DNA from: Oscillospiraceae bacterium
GTDB lineage: Bacteria; Bacillota; Clostridia; Oscillospirales; Ruminococcaceae
DNA length: 64,000 bases
Assembly: GCA_021202155.1 (NCBI GenBank)
Contig: JAJQDP010000033.1
Span: 1 to 64,000 of the forward strand
Reading direction: 5' to 3'
Shown in pieces: positions 44,398 through 54,329 of the stretch. Position 1 is the stretch's first letter. Every line of letters starts with the position of its first letter. Below the pieces are notes generated by a model. The model saw only the letters and a program-made list of their open reading frames with translations. It ran no database searches and was not told the origin of the DNA. The position numbers and the translations under genes are program-made.

Positions 44398-45045
44398 ATG
44401 AAAACGAAAATATCAGCATCAATTCTTTCTGCAGATTTCGGTCACCTTGCGGACGAGCTCTCCCGTGCGGAATCCGCCGGCTGTGATATGATACATTTTG
44501 ACGTCATGGACGGTCACTTTGTCCCGAACATCAGCTACGGCGTCCCTGTTTTAAAGTCAATCAGGAGATACTCCCGCCTTCCGTTCGACGTTCATCTCAT
44601 GATAAGCGACCCGAATTCATATATAGAACCATTCGCCAAGGCTGGAGCCGACGGAATCACCTTCCATCTTGAAGCGTCAGCCAACCCGGTCGGCATAATA
44701 GACAAAATCCATTCTCTCGGGCTTCGTGCCGGAGTTTCCGTCAAGCCTAAAACCGACGTGAGCCTGTTATATCCGCTCGTCGGAATCATGGACATGGCAC
44801 TCATAATGACTGTTGAGCCCGGCTTCGGCGGTCAGGGCTTTATCCCTGAAACTCTTGCAAAAATAAAAGCCTTAAGAGACTACGCCGACAGCACCGGAAT
44901 AGCTCTTGACATCGAGGTCGACGGCGGAATCTCCGACAAGACCGCTCACTCAGTAAGAGAAGCCGGAGCGAATGTCCTGGTTTCCGGCTCATACCTGTTC
45001 AGAGCGGAGGATATGGCTAAGAACTGCAAGCTACTAAAAGACTAA
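44398..45045 (+). CDS. rpe: Ribulose-phosphate 3-epimerase
   Basis: KISASILSADFGHLADEL...CDMIHFDVMDGHFVPNISYG...MTVEPGFGGQGFI. Confidence 0.95.
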   Translation: MKTKISASILSADFGHLADELSRAESAGCDMIHFDVMDGHFVPNISYGVPVLKSIRRYSRLPFDVHLMISDPNSYIEPFAKAGADGITFHLEASANPVGIIDKIHSLGLRAGVSVKPKTDVSLLYPLVGIMDMALIMTVEPGFGGQGFIPETLAKIKALRDYADSTGIALDIEVDGGISDKTAHSVREAGANVLVSGSYLFRAEDMAKNCKLLKD

Positions 45046-45064
45046 TTAAGGACGGTATACCACC

Positions 45065-46225
45065 ATTTCAGACACAGCTATAGCATCAATCGGAAAAACA
45101 GAACGGCACAGATATTCAAGGCTCTGTTGCTTCCTACTTGCTCTCTGCATACTGCCATACTATTACTATGGGCTGAGGGCTTGGATTGTTGTTGCCATTT
45201 CCGTGGTCACAAGCGTTCTGGCGGAGTATATCTGTACCTCTCTGATGCGCAGAAAATACGACTGGCGCGACCCGTCACCGGTGGCAAATGGGATCATGCT
45301 GGCTCTTCTCATGCCTGCGTCCGTTCCATATGGCGTCATAATTTTCGCAAGCGCGTTCATGGGCTCAGTCATGAAATACGCTTTTGGCGGGCATCATAAC
45401 AGAATCTTTCACCCGGTTGCAACAGCGTACATGGCGGCGGCACTCTGTTGGCCTTCCAGCGTTTTAAGATACCCGACACCGTCTATTTTCGGAAATCTTT
45501 CGCTCTCATCGACCCTGACAGACGCGCTTGACCGCTCGTTCACCCACTATGTCGACGTCTCCATGAGCTCTTCAAGCTGGCTCGACATCCTCTGGGGAAG
45601 ACTGGCAGGACCTATGGGCACCGGCTGTGTCGTTCTTATTGTCATCTGTACAGTCGCACTCTATTGCTTCCGGGACATTCCCGGACCTGTCCTTTTCTCC
45701 GGAATTGCGACCGAGGTTCTTCTCTTCATCTGCTTCCCAATATCCGCGACCGGCTGGCAAGCGGCACTTTATGCAGTAGTAACCGGCTCGTTCATGTATG
45801 TCCTTGTGTTCATGGTCTGCGACCCGTGCTTCACGCCCTCAAACGGCTTCGGACAGGCACTTTATGGCTTCGCGTATGCACTGACAGCCTTCCTCCTGCG
45901 GAAATTCTCCGGCTATGAGGACAGCTCTGTTCTTGCGCTTATGATAGTCTCAATCTTCCCGTCGGAATTCGACAGATTCGCAAACTTTGTCATCGATAAT
46001 CTTGACAGATTCCGCCACTTTGTTGCAACGAGCTTCCGCGAGTACCAGATATACCGCAGATTCAAGAAGTATGAGAAGCTCCCCGAAGAAACAGAATCAA
46101 CAGAGCCTTTGGAGTCTACTGAACCCGCAGGACCCTCCGATTCTACTGAAGAGGACTCTGCCACAGAAGAACCAACTCCCGACGTAGAGGAGTCAAAGAA
46201 GGAGGACGACCAAAGTGAAGATTAA
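45065..46225 (+). CDS. rnfD: RnfD-like membrane subunit (probable ATT start; first ATG-like start in track 45203)
   Basis: Reading frame open from 45050; KYDWRDPSPVANGIMLALLMPASVP, GGHHNRIFHPVATAYMAA; followed by RnfE- and RnfA-like genes. Confidence 0.75.
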   Translation: MSDTAIASIGKTERHRYSRLCCFLLALCILPYYYYGLRAWIVVAISVVTSVLAEYICTSLMRRKYDWRDPSPVANGIMLALLMPASVPYGVIIFASAFMGSVMKYAFGGHHNRIFHPVATAYMAAALCWPSSVLRYPTPSIFGNLSLSSTLTDALDRSFTHYVDVSMSSSSWLDILWGRLAGPMGTGCVVLIVICTVALYCFRDIPGPVLFSGIATEVLLFICFPISATGWQAALYAVVTGSFMYVLVFMVCDPCFTPSNGFGQALYGFAYALTAFLLRKFSGYEDSSVLALMIVSIFPSEFDRFANFVIDNLDRFRHFVATSFREYQIYRRFKKYEKLPEETESTEPLESTEPAGPSDSTEEDSATEEPTPDVEESKKEDDQSED

Positions 46226-46895
46226 AGGCTTCAGATTCCCCGAGCGTAAGCCTACGACCGTCTCCGACATAAGCGAGCTCCAGGCTCTCGTCTCAAACCA
46301 GACGAGTATGGCGAGCAGGGAAGCGGTTCTCACATCCAATGCACTCCTGTCGAGCGGTTCGATAATCGCTCCTGCGGTAGTGGTCGCGACCAGCTTCCAG
46401 ACTGCACTGGCTCTCTGCATCGTTTTCAGCCTCGTGACTTTTGTGACGGTTCTCATCTGCTCGTTCGTCCCAAGAAAGCTTGTCTACACAGTCAGAATCA
46501 TAATTTATACCTTTGTGGCGTCGCTCGTCTATGTTCCCGTCGCAATACTGATGGAGAACATCATGCCTACGCTCTTTTCGGCACTTGGAATCTATGCGCC
46601 ACTACTTATTACAAACTCTTTCATCACGATGAAGACCGAATCGAAATTCTATCGCCTCAAGCGCGGCTATATGGCTGAGCTCTGCGGCTTCTACATCATC
46701 GGCTATGATTTGGCTTTGCTCTTCTTTGGATTCATGCGTGAGCTTCTTACAAACGGCGGACTTTTCGGAGTCCAGTTCCTGCCGCTCAGTATTCCGTCGG
46801 TCGGAACAGTCTATGGCGGATTCATCCTTTTGGCATTGACAGCCGCCACCTTCCGCTGGCTCATCAGCTTCCCGGCAAGAAAGCGTCAGAACTGA
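46215..46895 (+). CDS. rnfE: RnfE-like electron transport complex subunit
   Basis: Multi-TM; ALGIYAPLLITNSFI, GFMRELLTNGGLFG. Confidence 0.75.
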   Translation: MKIKGFRFPERKPTTVSDISELQALVSNQTSMASREAVLTSNALLSSGSIIAPAVVVATSFQTALALCIVFSLVTFVTVLICSFVPRKLVYTVRIIIYTFVASLVYVPVAILMENIMPTLFSALGIYAPLLITNSFITMKTESKFYRLKRGYMAELCGFYIIGYDLALLFFGFMRELLTNGGLFGVQFLPLSIPSVGTVYGGFILLALTAATFRWLISFPARKRQN

Positions 46896-46934
46896 CCGGA
46901 AATATCAGATTTTATGGAAAGGATGTGCGAATAG

Positions 46935-47513
46935 ATGGCAGTCTTTTTGGAGACAATCGGAGCCGCAATGCTCGCCATTATCGTCGAAAACGTAATATTC
47001 ACAACTGCGTTCGGAACGAGCACACTTATCAGCCTTTCCAAACGCGACGGTCAGATTTTCTTCTGCGGGCTCTTCATAACCGAATTCTCCGTCCTTTCAA
47101 GTATGATAGCATACGCCTTTGAAGGACTCATGCTCAGTAACGATATTTCGGCAAGATTCATGCCCACTTTGTATATAATATCTCTTGGGCTGGTTTATAT
47201 TGCGACGCTTCTCATCATCTGGTTCGCGTCGAAAAAAGCGTTCAAACGCTTCAAAAAATACATCCACTTATCCGCATTCAACTGCACTGTTTTAAGCGTG
47301 CTGTTCAACAATACACTCACCGGCGGCACTTTGGGCGAGAGAGTCCTTTTCGCTTTTGAAGTGGGCTTGGGCTTCACTCTCGCCGCATATATTCTTTCTG
47401 TCAATTACGAAAAGCTCAATTCGGATGAGATTCCCGCCTCATTCTCGGGCTTTCCGATATATGTACTGTATATAGGTATCGTCTCCATGGTGGTCTATGC
47501 ACTGGGAAGATAG
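46935..47513 (+). CDS. rnfA: RnfA-like electron transport complex subunit
   Basis: Multi-TM 192 aa; HLSAFNCTVLSVLFNNT (RnfA/E-like PLIxxNCA... position). Confidence 0.7.
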   Translation: MAVFLETIGAAMLAIIVENVIFTTAFGTSTLISLSKRDGQIFFCGLFITEFSVLSSMIAYAFEGLMLSNDISARFMPTLYIISLGLVYIATLLIIWFASKKAFKRFKKYIHLSAFNCTVLSVLFNNTLTGGTLGERVLFAFEVGLGFTLAAYILSVNYEKLNSDEIPASFSGFPIYVLYIGIVSMVVYALGR

Positions 47514-47522
47514 GAGAAACTC

Positions 47523-48758
47523 ATGGCAAATCATAGAAATTACAAGGTGAAACACAAGTCAAAGCCGATGTTCAAGCAGAAGCGCAAAAAGGGCAATTCA
47601 GTACTTGGCATCATCTTCATGATAATACTTCTTGCGGCACTCGTCTTTGTTGGCTATAGTGTCGGCAAGCCGATTGTGGATTTTTTGTCGGGAGAAAGAA
47701 GTTCCCCGACAGCCACTACAGACGCCCAGACGTCCGAAGCAACCGAAACCGAGGCGACGACAACCGCCGCAACCTCCGAAACAACCGAAGCCACAACCGC
47801 TGAGCCTGAACCCACGGTCGCGGTCGGCACAAACATCTACTATGTCTCCTATTCGAGCGACATCGCCGACTTTGAGAGCTATGTCTATTCAGCGGTCGAC
47901 TATGCCGCAGTGAACAGCTATAGCGGAGTCTGCGTAGAACTCATCGCCGAGGGCGGAACGGTAACCTATTCCTCTTCAAACTCCACTGCGACCGAATCTG
48001 GAGCGGTGATAACCGGCGGAATTTCGAGCCTTAGTGACCTGGTCTCAACCATCAATGATTACGGTCTCACGGCGTATGCCCGAATCTCAACCCTGAGCGA
48101 CAACATCGCTTCGACCTACGACAAGACGCTCGCCTACATGATTTCCGGTACAGACACCCGCTGGTACGACGACAACACCGCTAACGGCGGCAAGCCGTGG
48201 ATTTCGCCATACAGCTCATCAGCCACCGAGTATATCGAAAGCCTCGTCTCCGAGATTTCCGACGCCGGTTTCGTGGGCTTGATTGCAGGGGAGATTGAGT
48301 TCCCGCCGTTCAGAAACTCAGATATACGGAACTATTTCTCCGGCACTGATGTCGCGTCCTCAGACAGATATGTTACCCTCGTCTCGTTCGCCGAGACGGT
48401 CTACAACAGCTTCGGCTCTGCCAAGGAATTCTACATCGAGGTCAACGCAGAGGAAATCATCTCCGGCGACTGCGAAATACTCACCGATACCTCCTCCCTC
48501 TGCACAAGCGTCATCTACGTCAACTTCACCCCCGACAATATTGGCACAAGAATATCAAGAGCAGATGGTACAGAAGTATCTTTTGAAGGACTCAGTGACG
48601 CCTATCTATTCCGGACTGTCTTCAACCTCGTCGAGGAGGCATTGGACGGAACGGGAGTAACCGTCATCCCGAAGATAACCGGCTGTGAGATAACAGATGA
48701 TCTTTTAGATGCAGTTGAACTGATGGGATACGACTCAAGTGTGATAATACAGGAATAA
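47523..48758 (+). CDS. Membrane-anchored putative glycoside hydrolase (DUF4015-like)
   Basis: N-term TM, Thr-rich linker, TIM-barrel-like YSGVCVELIAEGG...LTAYARISTLSDN. Confidence 0.65.
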   Translation: MANHRNYKVKHKSKPMFKQKRKKGNSVLGIIFMIILLAALVFVGYSVGKPIVDFLSGERSSPTATTDAQTSEATETEATTTAATSETTEATTAEPEPTVAVGTNIYYVSYSSDIADFESYVYSAVDYAAVNSYSGVCVELIAEGGTVTYSSSNSTATESGAVITGGISSLSDLVSTINDYGLTAYARISTLSDNIASTYDKTLAYMISGTDTRWYDDNTANGGKPWISPYSSSATEYIESLVSEISDAGFVGLIAGEIEFPPFRNSDIRNYFSGTDVASSDRYVTLVSFAETVYNSFGSAKEFYIEVNAEEIISGDCEILTDTSSLCTSVIYVNFTPDNIGTRISRADGTEVSFEGLSDAYLFRTVFNLVEEALDGTGVTVIPKITGCEITDDLLDAVELMGYDSSVIIQE

Positions 48759-48796
48759 ACCAAAACCCACCGACAAAAAATCGGTGGGTATTTTTA

Positions 48797-50278
48797 TCAG
48801 ACCAGCAGGCATATAAGACCTGAACAGCCTTCGTTTACAATCCGCTCGACCGCTTCCCGAAGCTTTTCTCTTGCATCATCGGGAAGCCTTGAAAGCTTCT
48901 GCTCCAATCCCTCCTCCACAAGCTCTGAGACTGACTTTCCAAATATGTTCGTCTCCCAGATTTTGAGCGGGTCGGTCTCATAGTCGCTCATGAGATACTG
49001 TATAAGCTCCTCCGACTGCTTCTCCGTACCGACAATGGGCGCGACTTCTGCGGCGATGTCCGCCTTGATGAGGTGAATCGACGGCGCGCTCGCCGTGAAC
49101 CGGACGCCATATTTTCCGCCCTGCCTGATAATCTCCGGCTCGAACGCCGTAAGCTCGCTCTCAGTCGGCATCACGATTCCATAGCCGGTCTGCTCGACCT
49201 CAGTCAAAGCCTCCGAGAACTTTTCAAGCCGGTTCTTAAAGCTGACAAGCTCCATAATCTTCGGCATCAGTTCATCCTCAGACGATAGCTCCAAGCCCGT
49301 CTCCTCGCTCAGGATGCGATAGAAAAGCCTGTTGTCAAGGGTCACGCCAAGCCTTGCGGTGCCGTTTCCAAGGTCAACTTTTGTAATCTCGGATGTCAAT
49401 ACATCTTCACAACAACCGACCGCCTGTGAAAGCTTCTTCACATCCCTGATGTATCTGAGCTCCGGAGCGGCTTTTCTTATCGAGTCGTAGAGCTCCGCCT
49501 TGAGCCAGTGTCCCTTCTTGAGCGAGCTGACCCATTTCGGCATCACGACGTTAATCTCCTTGACCGGGAAGGCGTATAGAAGCTCAGTAAGAATACTCTC
49601 GATGTCCTCTTTTGTCATCGTGAGGACATTTATCGGCAGTACCGGAACGCCGTATTTCTCACTCATCTCAGAACATAGTGCAGTCGCTTCTTCACTGACC
49701 TCATTCTGTGTATTCATCAGCACAACAAACGGCTTCCCAAGGTCATTCAGCTCGCTTATAACCCTCTCCTCGCACTCCTCATATTCGTCCCTTGGAAGCT
49801 CTGTAACACTGCCATCGGAGGTAATCACAATCCCGACAGTCGAGTGCTCGGTGATGACCTTCTGAGTCCCAATCTCCGCCGCCATGTTAAAGGGAATCTC
49901 CGACTCAAACCACGGCGTCCGGACCATCCTCGGTGAGTCGTTCTCGATATATCCAACCGAACTTGGAATCACATATCCGACGCAGTCTATCATCCGGAGG
50001 CTTACGCTTGCAACGTCCCCAAGTGTCACCTGCACAGCTTCTTCCGGAATGAATTTCGGCTCGGTAGTCATAATCATTTTCCCTTGAGATGCCTGAGGGA
50101 GCTCGTCGATTGTGCGGTCTTTTAAGTAGCCCTCCTTTATGTTCGGAATGACGAGGTTTTCCATAAACCGCCGGATAAAGGTCGATTTCCCGCTTCTCAC
50201 GGGACCCACGACACCGATGTAGATGTCTCCGTTCGTCCTCTCTGCAATACTTTGATAAAGTTTATCGGTATTCATCAT
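48797..50278 (-). CDS. spoIVA: Stage IV sporulation protein A
   Basis: DIYIGVVGPVRSGKSTFIRRFMENLVIPNI...DELPQASQGKMIMTTEPKFIPEEAV. Confidence 0.97.
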   Translation of the reverse strand: MMNTDKLYQSIAERTNGDIYIGVVGPVRSGKSTFIRRFMENLVIPNIKEGYLKDRTIDELPQASQGKMIMTTEPKFIPEEAVQVTLGDVASVSLRMIDCVGYVIPSSVGYIENDSPRMVRTPWFESEIPFNMAAEIGTQKVITEHSTVGIVITSDGSVTELPRDEYEECEERVISELNDLGKPFVVLMNTQNEVSEEATALCSEMSEKYGVPVLPINVLTMTKEDIESILTELLYAFPVKEINVVMPKWVSSLKKGHWLKAELYDSIRKAAPELRYIRDVKKLSQAVGCCEDVLTSEITKVDLGNGTARLGVTLDNRLFYRILSEETGLELSSEDELMPKIMELVSFKNRLEKFSEALTEVEQTGYGIVMPTESELTAFEPEIIRQGGKYGVRFTASAPSIHLIKADIAAEVAPIVGTEKQSEELIQYLMSDYETDPLKIWETNIFGKSVSELVEEGLEQKLSRLPDDAREKLREAVERIVNEGCSGLICLLV

Positions 50279-50284
50279 ATTCTC

Positions 50285-51817
50285 CTAATCTACAATCGGT
50301 ATGAGTATCATTTTCGACTCCGAAAGAGCCTCTTCGCCAAGGTCGTTTTCATCGGTGATAGCCGGCAAAGTCGTGTGCGTTCTCTTTGCGATGTCCCATG
50401 GCTCTTCGCCTTTTTCGGCATAGTAGAGCTTCATCGCAATGTCGCAGTCCCGGTCAAGCGGGCTTGCCTCATCAACAGTGATTCCGCTGATGAATTTGTG
50501 GGATTTGCACCCGAAGAGATACCCACTGAGCCTTATGTCGGCGGAAATCTCCATTGCGTTCGATGAAGTAAGTTTATACGCCGACTGAGCAACCGTCGCA
50601 TGGGCATCGATAGAACAGCTTGAAGCAACCTCGGGGAGCTTCCTCTCGAATTCGTCCGTTCCCTCAAGATAGATGGGCTTTCCCGACTCGTTCTCAGCGT
50701 AGGCGAAATAGGTAATCCTCCCTCTTATTGAAATGCTCCCATCCGAACCGGTCACCGCGTCAAGCTTCCCGACCTCTGCGCCGGCGCACATTACAGAAAC
50801 AATCTCGCCGTCGTAGTAGGTGAGCGACGCCTTGGTTTTGCAGCTCTCAGAAATCTCCTGCGGGACGCACTCAATGTCCTCCTCGCTCATTTCAAGGCTC
50901 GACTCATACATGGTCGAATAGGCATCTGTGGCGATTAGAACGCTCTCGAATCTCATCGCAAGGCAGTTAATCTCGATGTTGAGCTCACAGCTTACCGAGT
51001 TATTGCCGCCCTTTCCCGACGGCTTGATCTCGCAATCTGAGACATTCGCCGAAATCATCACGTCATATCTCTCATCCAAGCCCTCGACATCCGAAATCTG
51101 CGAGAAGGGGACAGCGAATCGGATATTTTCCGCCTTTCCCGAACCCTCCTCCGGAACATAGAGGAGCGAAACCTCCGCTTCGCCTTTCGTGAGAAGCTTT
51201 CCTGAAAGTATCTTCTTATCAGCAGTTATTACCGCCGCATCCGCCCGTATGACTGTCCTGACAGCCGGCTTTGATTGCCCTAAGTCCACTTCATCGACAA
51301 CCGTAATTCTCTTTGTAACTGCGATTCTCTTTGACGGATAAGTGACGAGCGATTTCCTGAGCTGAAGTCCGTCGCCGGAAGCTTCTGAAACCGCCTGCCT
51401 TGCCTCATCGGCAGTAGCCGTGACCGAAACGGAAATAATTCCCCTTATGTCCGCTCTTCTCTTTCCCGAAACTCTGCAGCTTGCACTCTCTGTATAGGGC
51501 GAAATGCTTATTTTCGGCGATTTAGCTGATGCCGAGAGTTCCGCCGAGCGGTTGTATGTGAGAACCTGCTCCGCCGCGCACAGCTCTCCCGACTCGGAAA
51601 CATAGGTGAGCCTGATTTTCGCCGAGAGCTCATATTCAAGCTTAGTGCCGCTGAGTGTCCTTGCCGAAATGCTTGGAAGAATCCGCACATTAAGAACCTT
51701 GAAAATTTCGGGATAGTAGTCGGGCAGTATGTAGTCAAGCTCCACCGACTGCTGGCTGACTCCTCCGCCTAAACGCCCCGGCACGGTGAAGTTTTCTTTT
51801 GTAACCTTGTAATCCAT
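50285..51817 (-). CDS. sipL: SipL-like spore coat morphogenetic protein (SPOCS/DUF3794 repeats + C-terminal LysM)
   Basis: Repeated DUF3794-like segments; C-term LYYAEKGEEPWDIAKRTHTTLPAITDENDL; adjacent to spoIVA. Confidence 0.8.
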   Translation of the reverse strand: MDYKVTKENFTVPGRLGGGVSQQSVELDYILPDYYPEIFKVLNVRILPSISARTLSGTKLEYELSAKIRLTYVSESGELCAAEQVLTYNRSAELSASAKSPKISISPYTESASCRVSGKRRADIRGIISVSVTATADEARQAVSEASGDGLQLRKSLVTYPSKRIAVTKRITVVDEVDLGQSKPAVRTVIRADAAVITADKKILSGKLLTKGEAEVSLLYVPEEGSGKAENIRFAVPFSQISDVEGLDERYDVMISANVSDCEIKPSGKGGNNSVSCELNIEINCLAMRFESVLIATDAYSTMYESSLEMSEEDIECVPQEISESCKTKASLTYYDGEIVSVMCAGAEVGKLDAVTGSDGSISIRGRITYFAYAENESGKPIYLEGTDEFERKLPEVASSCSIDAHATVAQSAYKLTSSNAMEISADIRLSGYLFGCKSHKFISGITVDEASPLDRDCDIAMKLYYAEKGEEPWDIAKRTHTTLPAITDENDLGEEALSESKMILIPIVD

Positions 51818-52033
51818 AATCTCCTCCTGAGCAGGCTTTGCGTTGACAGCAAACCCGCAAATTGAAAAGTGCGTAACTCGTACGTTTGCTATATCATATT
51901 CAGCTTGCCCTCATTTCATGACTTTCGCAGGTTTTTTGAAAAAATTTTTGGAGGAGCGCAATAATCCGCTCTTCCAATGTGTATTAGAAGTAGAAAGTAG
52001 TGCAAAACTGCAGAAATCAAGGAGGAATATATT

Positions 52034-52750
52034 ATGAAAAAACTATTGGCAATGCTTTTGGCAGGACTTATGCTCGCGTCGGTGATGTCGGTTGCGGCTT
52101 TCGGACTTGAATTGCCTGACATTTCGGAAATTTCTCCCGAAGAGGGGAGAACAATTTATGCTCTCGTTATAGACATTCGGGAAGGAAGCAACGGTCACTG
52201 GAGTCTCGACCTCTGTAAGCTCGACTTGAGCAATCCTGACCGCGGTGGTCTTAACAGTGCGTCAATCAGCGACGACACTGAGCTGTTGAATGCCTATGGA
52301 GCAATTACTGCTGACGACATTTCTATGGGTGATATAGTTGCTTTGACCTATACCGGAGTTGTCTTTGAAGTTTCCCCGGGTATAATTGAAGGAACAACGA
52401 GGGTTTATGTCGTCGACCACGTCGACACTCTTGCTGAGATTGAAGATCTTCTTCCCAGTTATTATACAAATTTTGGCGACTATTTTCCTTCATGGAACGT
52501 CTTCGCCAGTATTCCTGAAAGCCTTGACTGTACCACTTCTGATGGCAAGGTAACCCTCTCTTGGCGCAATACTTCTGATGAAACCTACATCGTCTACTGG
52601 AAACGTTCGAGTTCAAGCGAGTGGAAAATAGCTGGAATGACAACCAAGCATAAAGTCAATATCATCGGTCTTAAGTCTGGCGTGAGCTATGACTTTAAGG
52701 TTGAAATCCTCGGACAGGATTCGGAAATCGCCACGATAACGGCAGAATAA
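52034..52750 (+). CDS. Secreted protein with C-terminal fibronectin type III-like domain
   Basis: MKKLLAMLLAGLMLASVMSVAAFG signal peptide; SWRNTSDETYIVYWKRSSSSEWKIAGMTTKHKVNIIGLKSGVSYDFKVE. Confidence 0.75.
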   Translation: MKKLLAMLLAGLMLASVMSVAAFGLELPDISEISPEEGRTIYALVIDIREGSNGHWSLDLCKLDLSNPDRGGLNSASISDDTELLNAYGAITADDISMGDIVALTYTGVVFEVSPGIIEGTTRVYVVDHVDTLAEIEDLLPSYYTNFGDYFPSWNVFASIPESLDCTTSDGKVTLSWRNTSDETYIVYWKRSSSSEWKIAGMTTKHKVNIIGLKSGVSYDFKVEILGQDSEIATITAE

Positions 52751-52885
52751 TAGTCAGACAGAAGGAGAAATATCTATACATTATGCGTGAGCCCACGCAC
52801 TCACCCTCCGGCAAAAGCCCTTCCATCGCCGGAGGGTGAGCTATATCACAAAAACAGGATTATGAGTATTGACAGAATCGTGATT

Positions 52886-52908
52886 TAAGGGTATAATAAA
52901 CCAAGAAT
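52886..52908 (+). promoter_or_regulatory. -10 region of sigma-A promoter (TTGACA-17-TATAAT) for the zinc-ribbon protein
   Basis: TTGACAGAATCGTGATTTAAGGGTATAAT. Confidence 0.7.
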
Positions 52909-52951
52909 CGAAACCGGCATCTGAATTTCACAATAAAGGAGATTGAAATAC

Positions 52952-53371
52952 ATGAAATGTGCAAATTGCGGAAACGAAATCCCCGAGGGTGCGTCCTTCT
53001 GCTCGGCTTGTGGAGAAAAGGTCCATAATGAATATGTAGTTCAGGATGATGAGCAGAACAACCAGGGTAATAACGGCGGCTATCGCCAGAATCCTCCGAT
53101 GGACGACATGTTTGGACAGGGCAATGGCTTGGCTATCGCTTCGATGGTATGCGGTATCTGTTCGCTGGTTCTTTCCTGCTGTGCTTCAACTCTTTCGTTC
53201 ATTCTGGCACTTGTCGGCTGCGCTCTCGGAATCTATGTCCTCATCAGGCACAAGGGAAGCCGCGGAATGGCAATCGCAGGAATCGCTTGCTCAGCAGTGG
53301 CAATACTTGCGTCTGTTGTAGTGTCTATCCTTTACGGACTCTTTGCGTTCTTTGAGTACGGCTGGTACTAA
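52952..53371 (+). CDS. Zinc-ribbon DUF4190-like membrane protein
   Basis: MKCANCGNEIPEGASFCSACGEK...; ASMVCGICSLVLSC TM region. Confidence 0.88.
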   Translation: MKCANCGNEIPEGASFCSACGEKVHNEYVVQDDEQNNQGNNGGYRQNPPMDDMFGQGNGLAIASMVCGICSLVLSCCASTLSFILALVGCALGIYVLIRHKGSRGMAIAGIACSAVAILASVVVSILYGLFAFFEYGWY

Positions 53372-53374
53372 AAG

Positions 53375-53797
53375 ATGACCCCATTCGCTCATAAATATCA
53401 GAAGATATTTTACATTCTGTCGCTGGCGGCACTCCTGCTGTCCGCGGCAGACTGTTTAGTGTGCTATTTTTTAGGAGTAAGCCCGACGGATTTCATCCGC
53501 CCCTGCCTCTTCAACCAGCTCACCGGCTACTATTGCCCCGGCTGTGGCGGGACAAGAGCCATAATCAGCCTCCTTCATCTCAACATAATCCAAAGCTTCA
53601 TCTACCATCCCTTCGTCCCATACGTAGCAATAATCGCCGCAATATTTATGGTGACCTACACCGTCTCGCTAATATCAAAGGGCAGAATAAGCTATTTCAA
53701 GCTCCGCCCGATATACTTTTATATCTCAATCGCACTGATTTTCATAAACTTCATCGTGAAGAACATTCTGATATACAACGGAATTTGGGTGACGTAA
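53375..53797 (+). CDS. DUF2752 family membrane protein
   Basis: RPCLFNQLTGYYCPGCGGTRAIISLLHLN. Confidence 0.92.
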   Translation: MTPFAHKYQKIFYILSLAALLLSAADCLVCYFLGVSPTDFIRPCLFNQLTGYYCPGCGGTRAIISLLHLNIIQSFIYHPFVPYVAIIAAIFMVTYTVSLISKGRISYFKLRPIYFYISIALIFINFIVKNILIYNGIWVT

Positions 53798-53800
53798 AAA

Positions 53801-53945
53801 AGCCTCCCCCGAAGGGGGAGGGGGACCGGCGAAGCCGATGGAGGGGTGCCATTTTCGGCGAAGCCGAAAATGGCGTCGGCGCATGCAACGCCAGTTGCCG
53901 TAGCCGACTAATTACGCATTGCGCATTACGAATTACGCATTAGCT
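53801..53945. repeat. REP-like palindromic repeats and ATTACGCATT-type short repeats
   Basis: GCCTCCCCCGAAGGGGGAGGGGGACCGGCGAAGCCGATGGAGGGGT; CCATTTTCGGCGAAGCCGAAAATGG; TTACGCATTGCGCATTACGAATTACGCATTA. Confidence 0.75.
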
Positions 53946-54281
53946 CCACTTCTCCCAAACCTCCGGCTGATACCCAACCGTCGCCAATTTCCCGTTTCTC
54001 ACAACGGGACTTTTTATTAGCGACGGATTCTCAAGCATCTTTTCAATCTTGTCCTCATCCCGGGCTAAGTACTTCAGAAGCACCGCATCCTGCGACTTGT
54101 TCTTGTCGTCGATAATTGCGTCAATCGACCCGACAGCCTTAAGCACGTTATTAAGCTCGCCCCTGCTCATGCCTTTACTATTCAAATCTATCATCTGCGC
54201 CTTGATTCCGCGCTCTTTAAACCATCTCTCGGCTTTCTTCGAGTCAAAGCACTTGGACTTATAGAAAATCTGTATGTTCAC
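53940..54281 (-). CDS. ArsC/Spx-like family protein
   Basis: MNIQIFYKSKCFDSKKAERWFKERGIKAQMIDLNSKGMSRGELNNVLKAVG. Confidence 0.85.
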   Translation of the reverse strand: MNIQIFYKSKCFDSKKAERWFKERGIKAQMIDLNSKGMSRGELNNVLKAVGSIDAIIDDKNKSQDAVLLKYLARDEDKIEKMLENPSLIKSPVVRNGKLATVGYQPEVWEKWS

Positions 54282-54329
54282 AGTTTTAACCTGCCTTAAA
54301 TTTAATTACGTATTACGCATTTATTCGCG

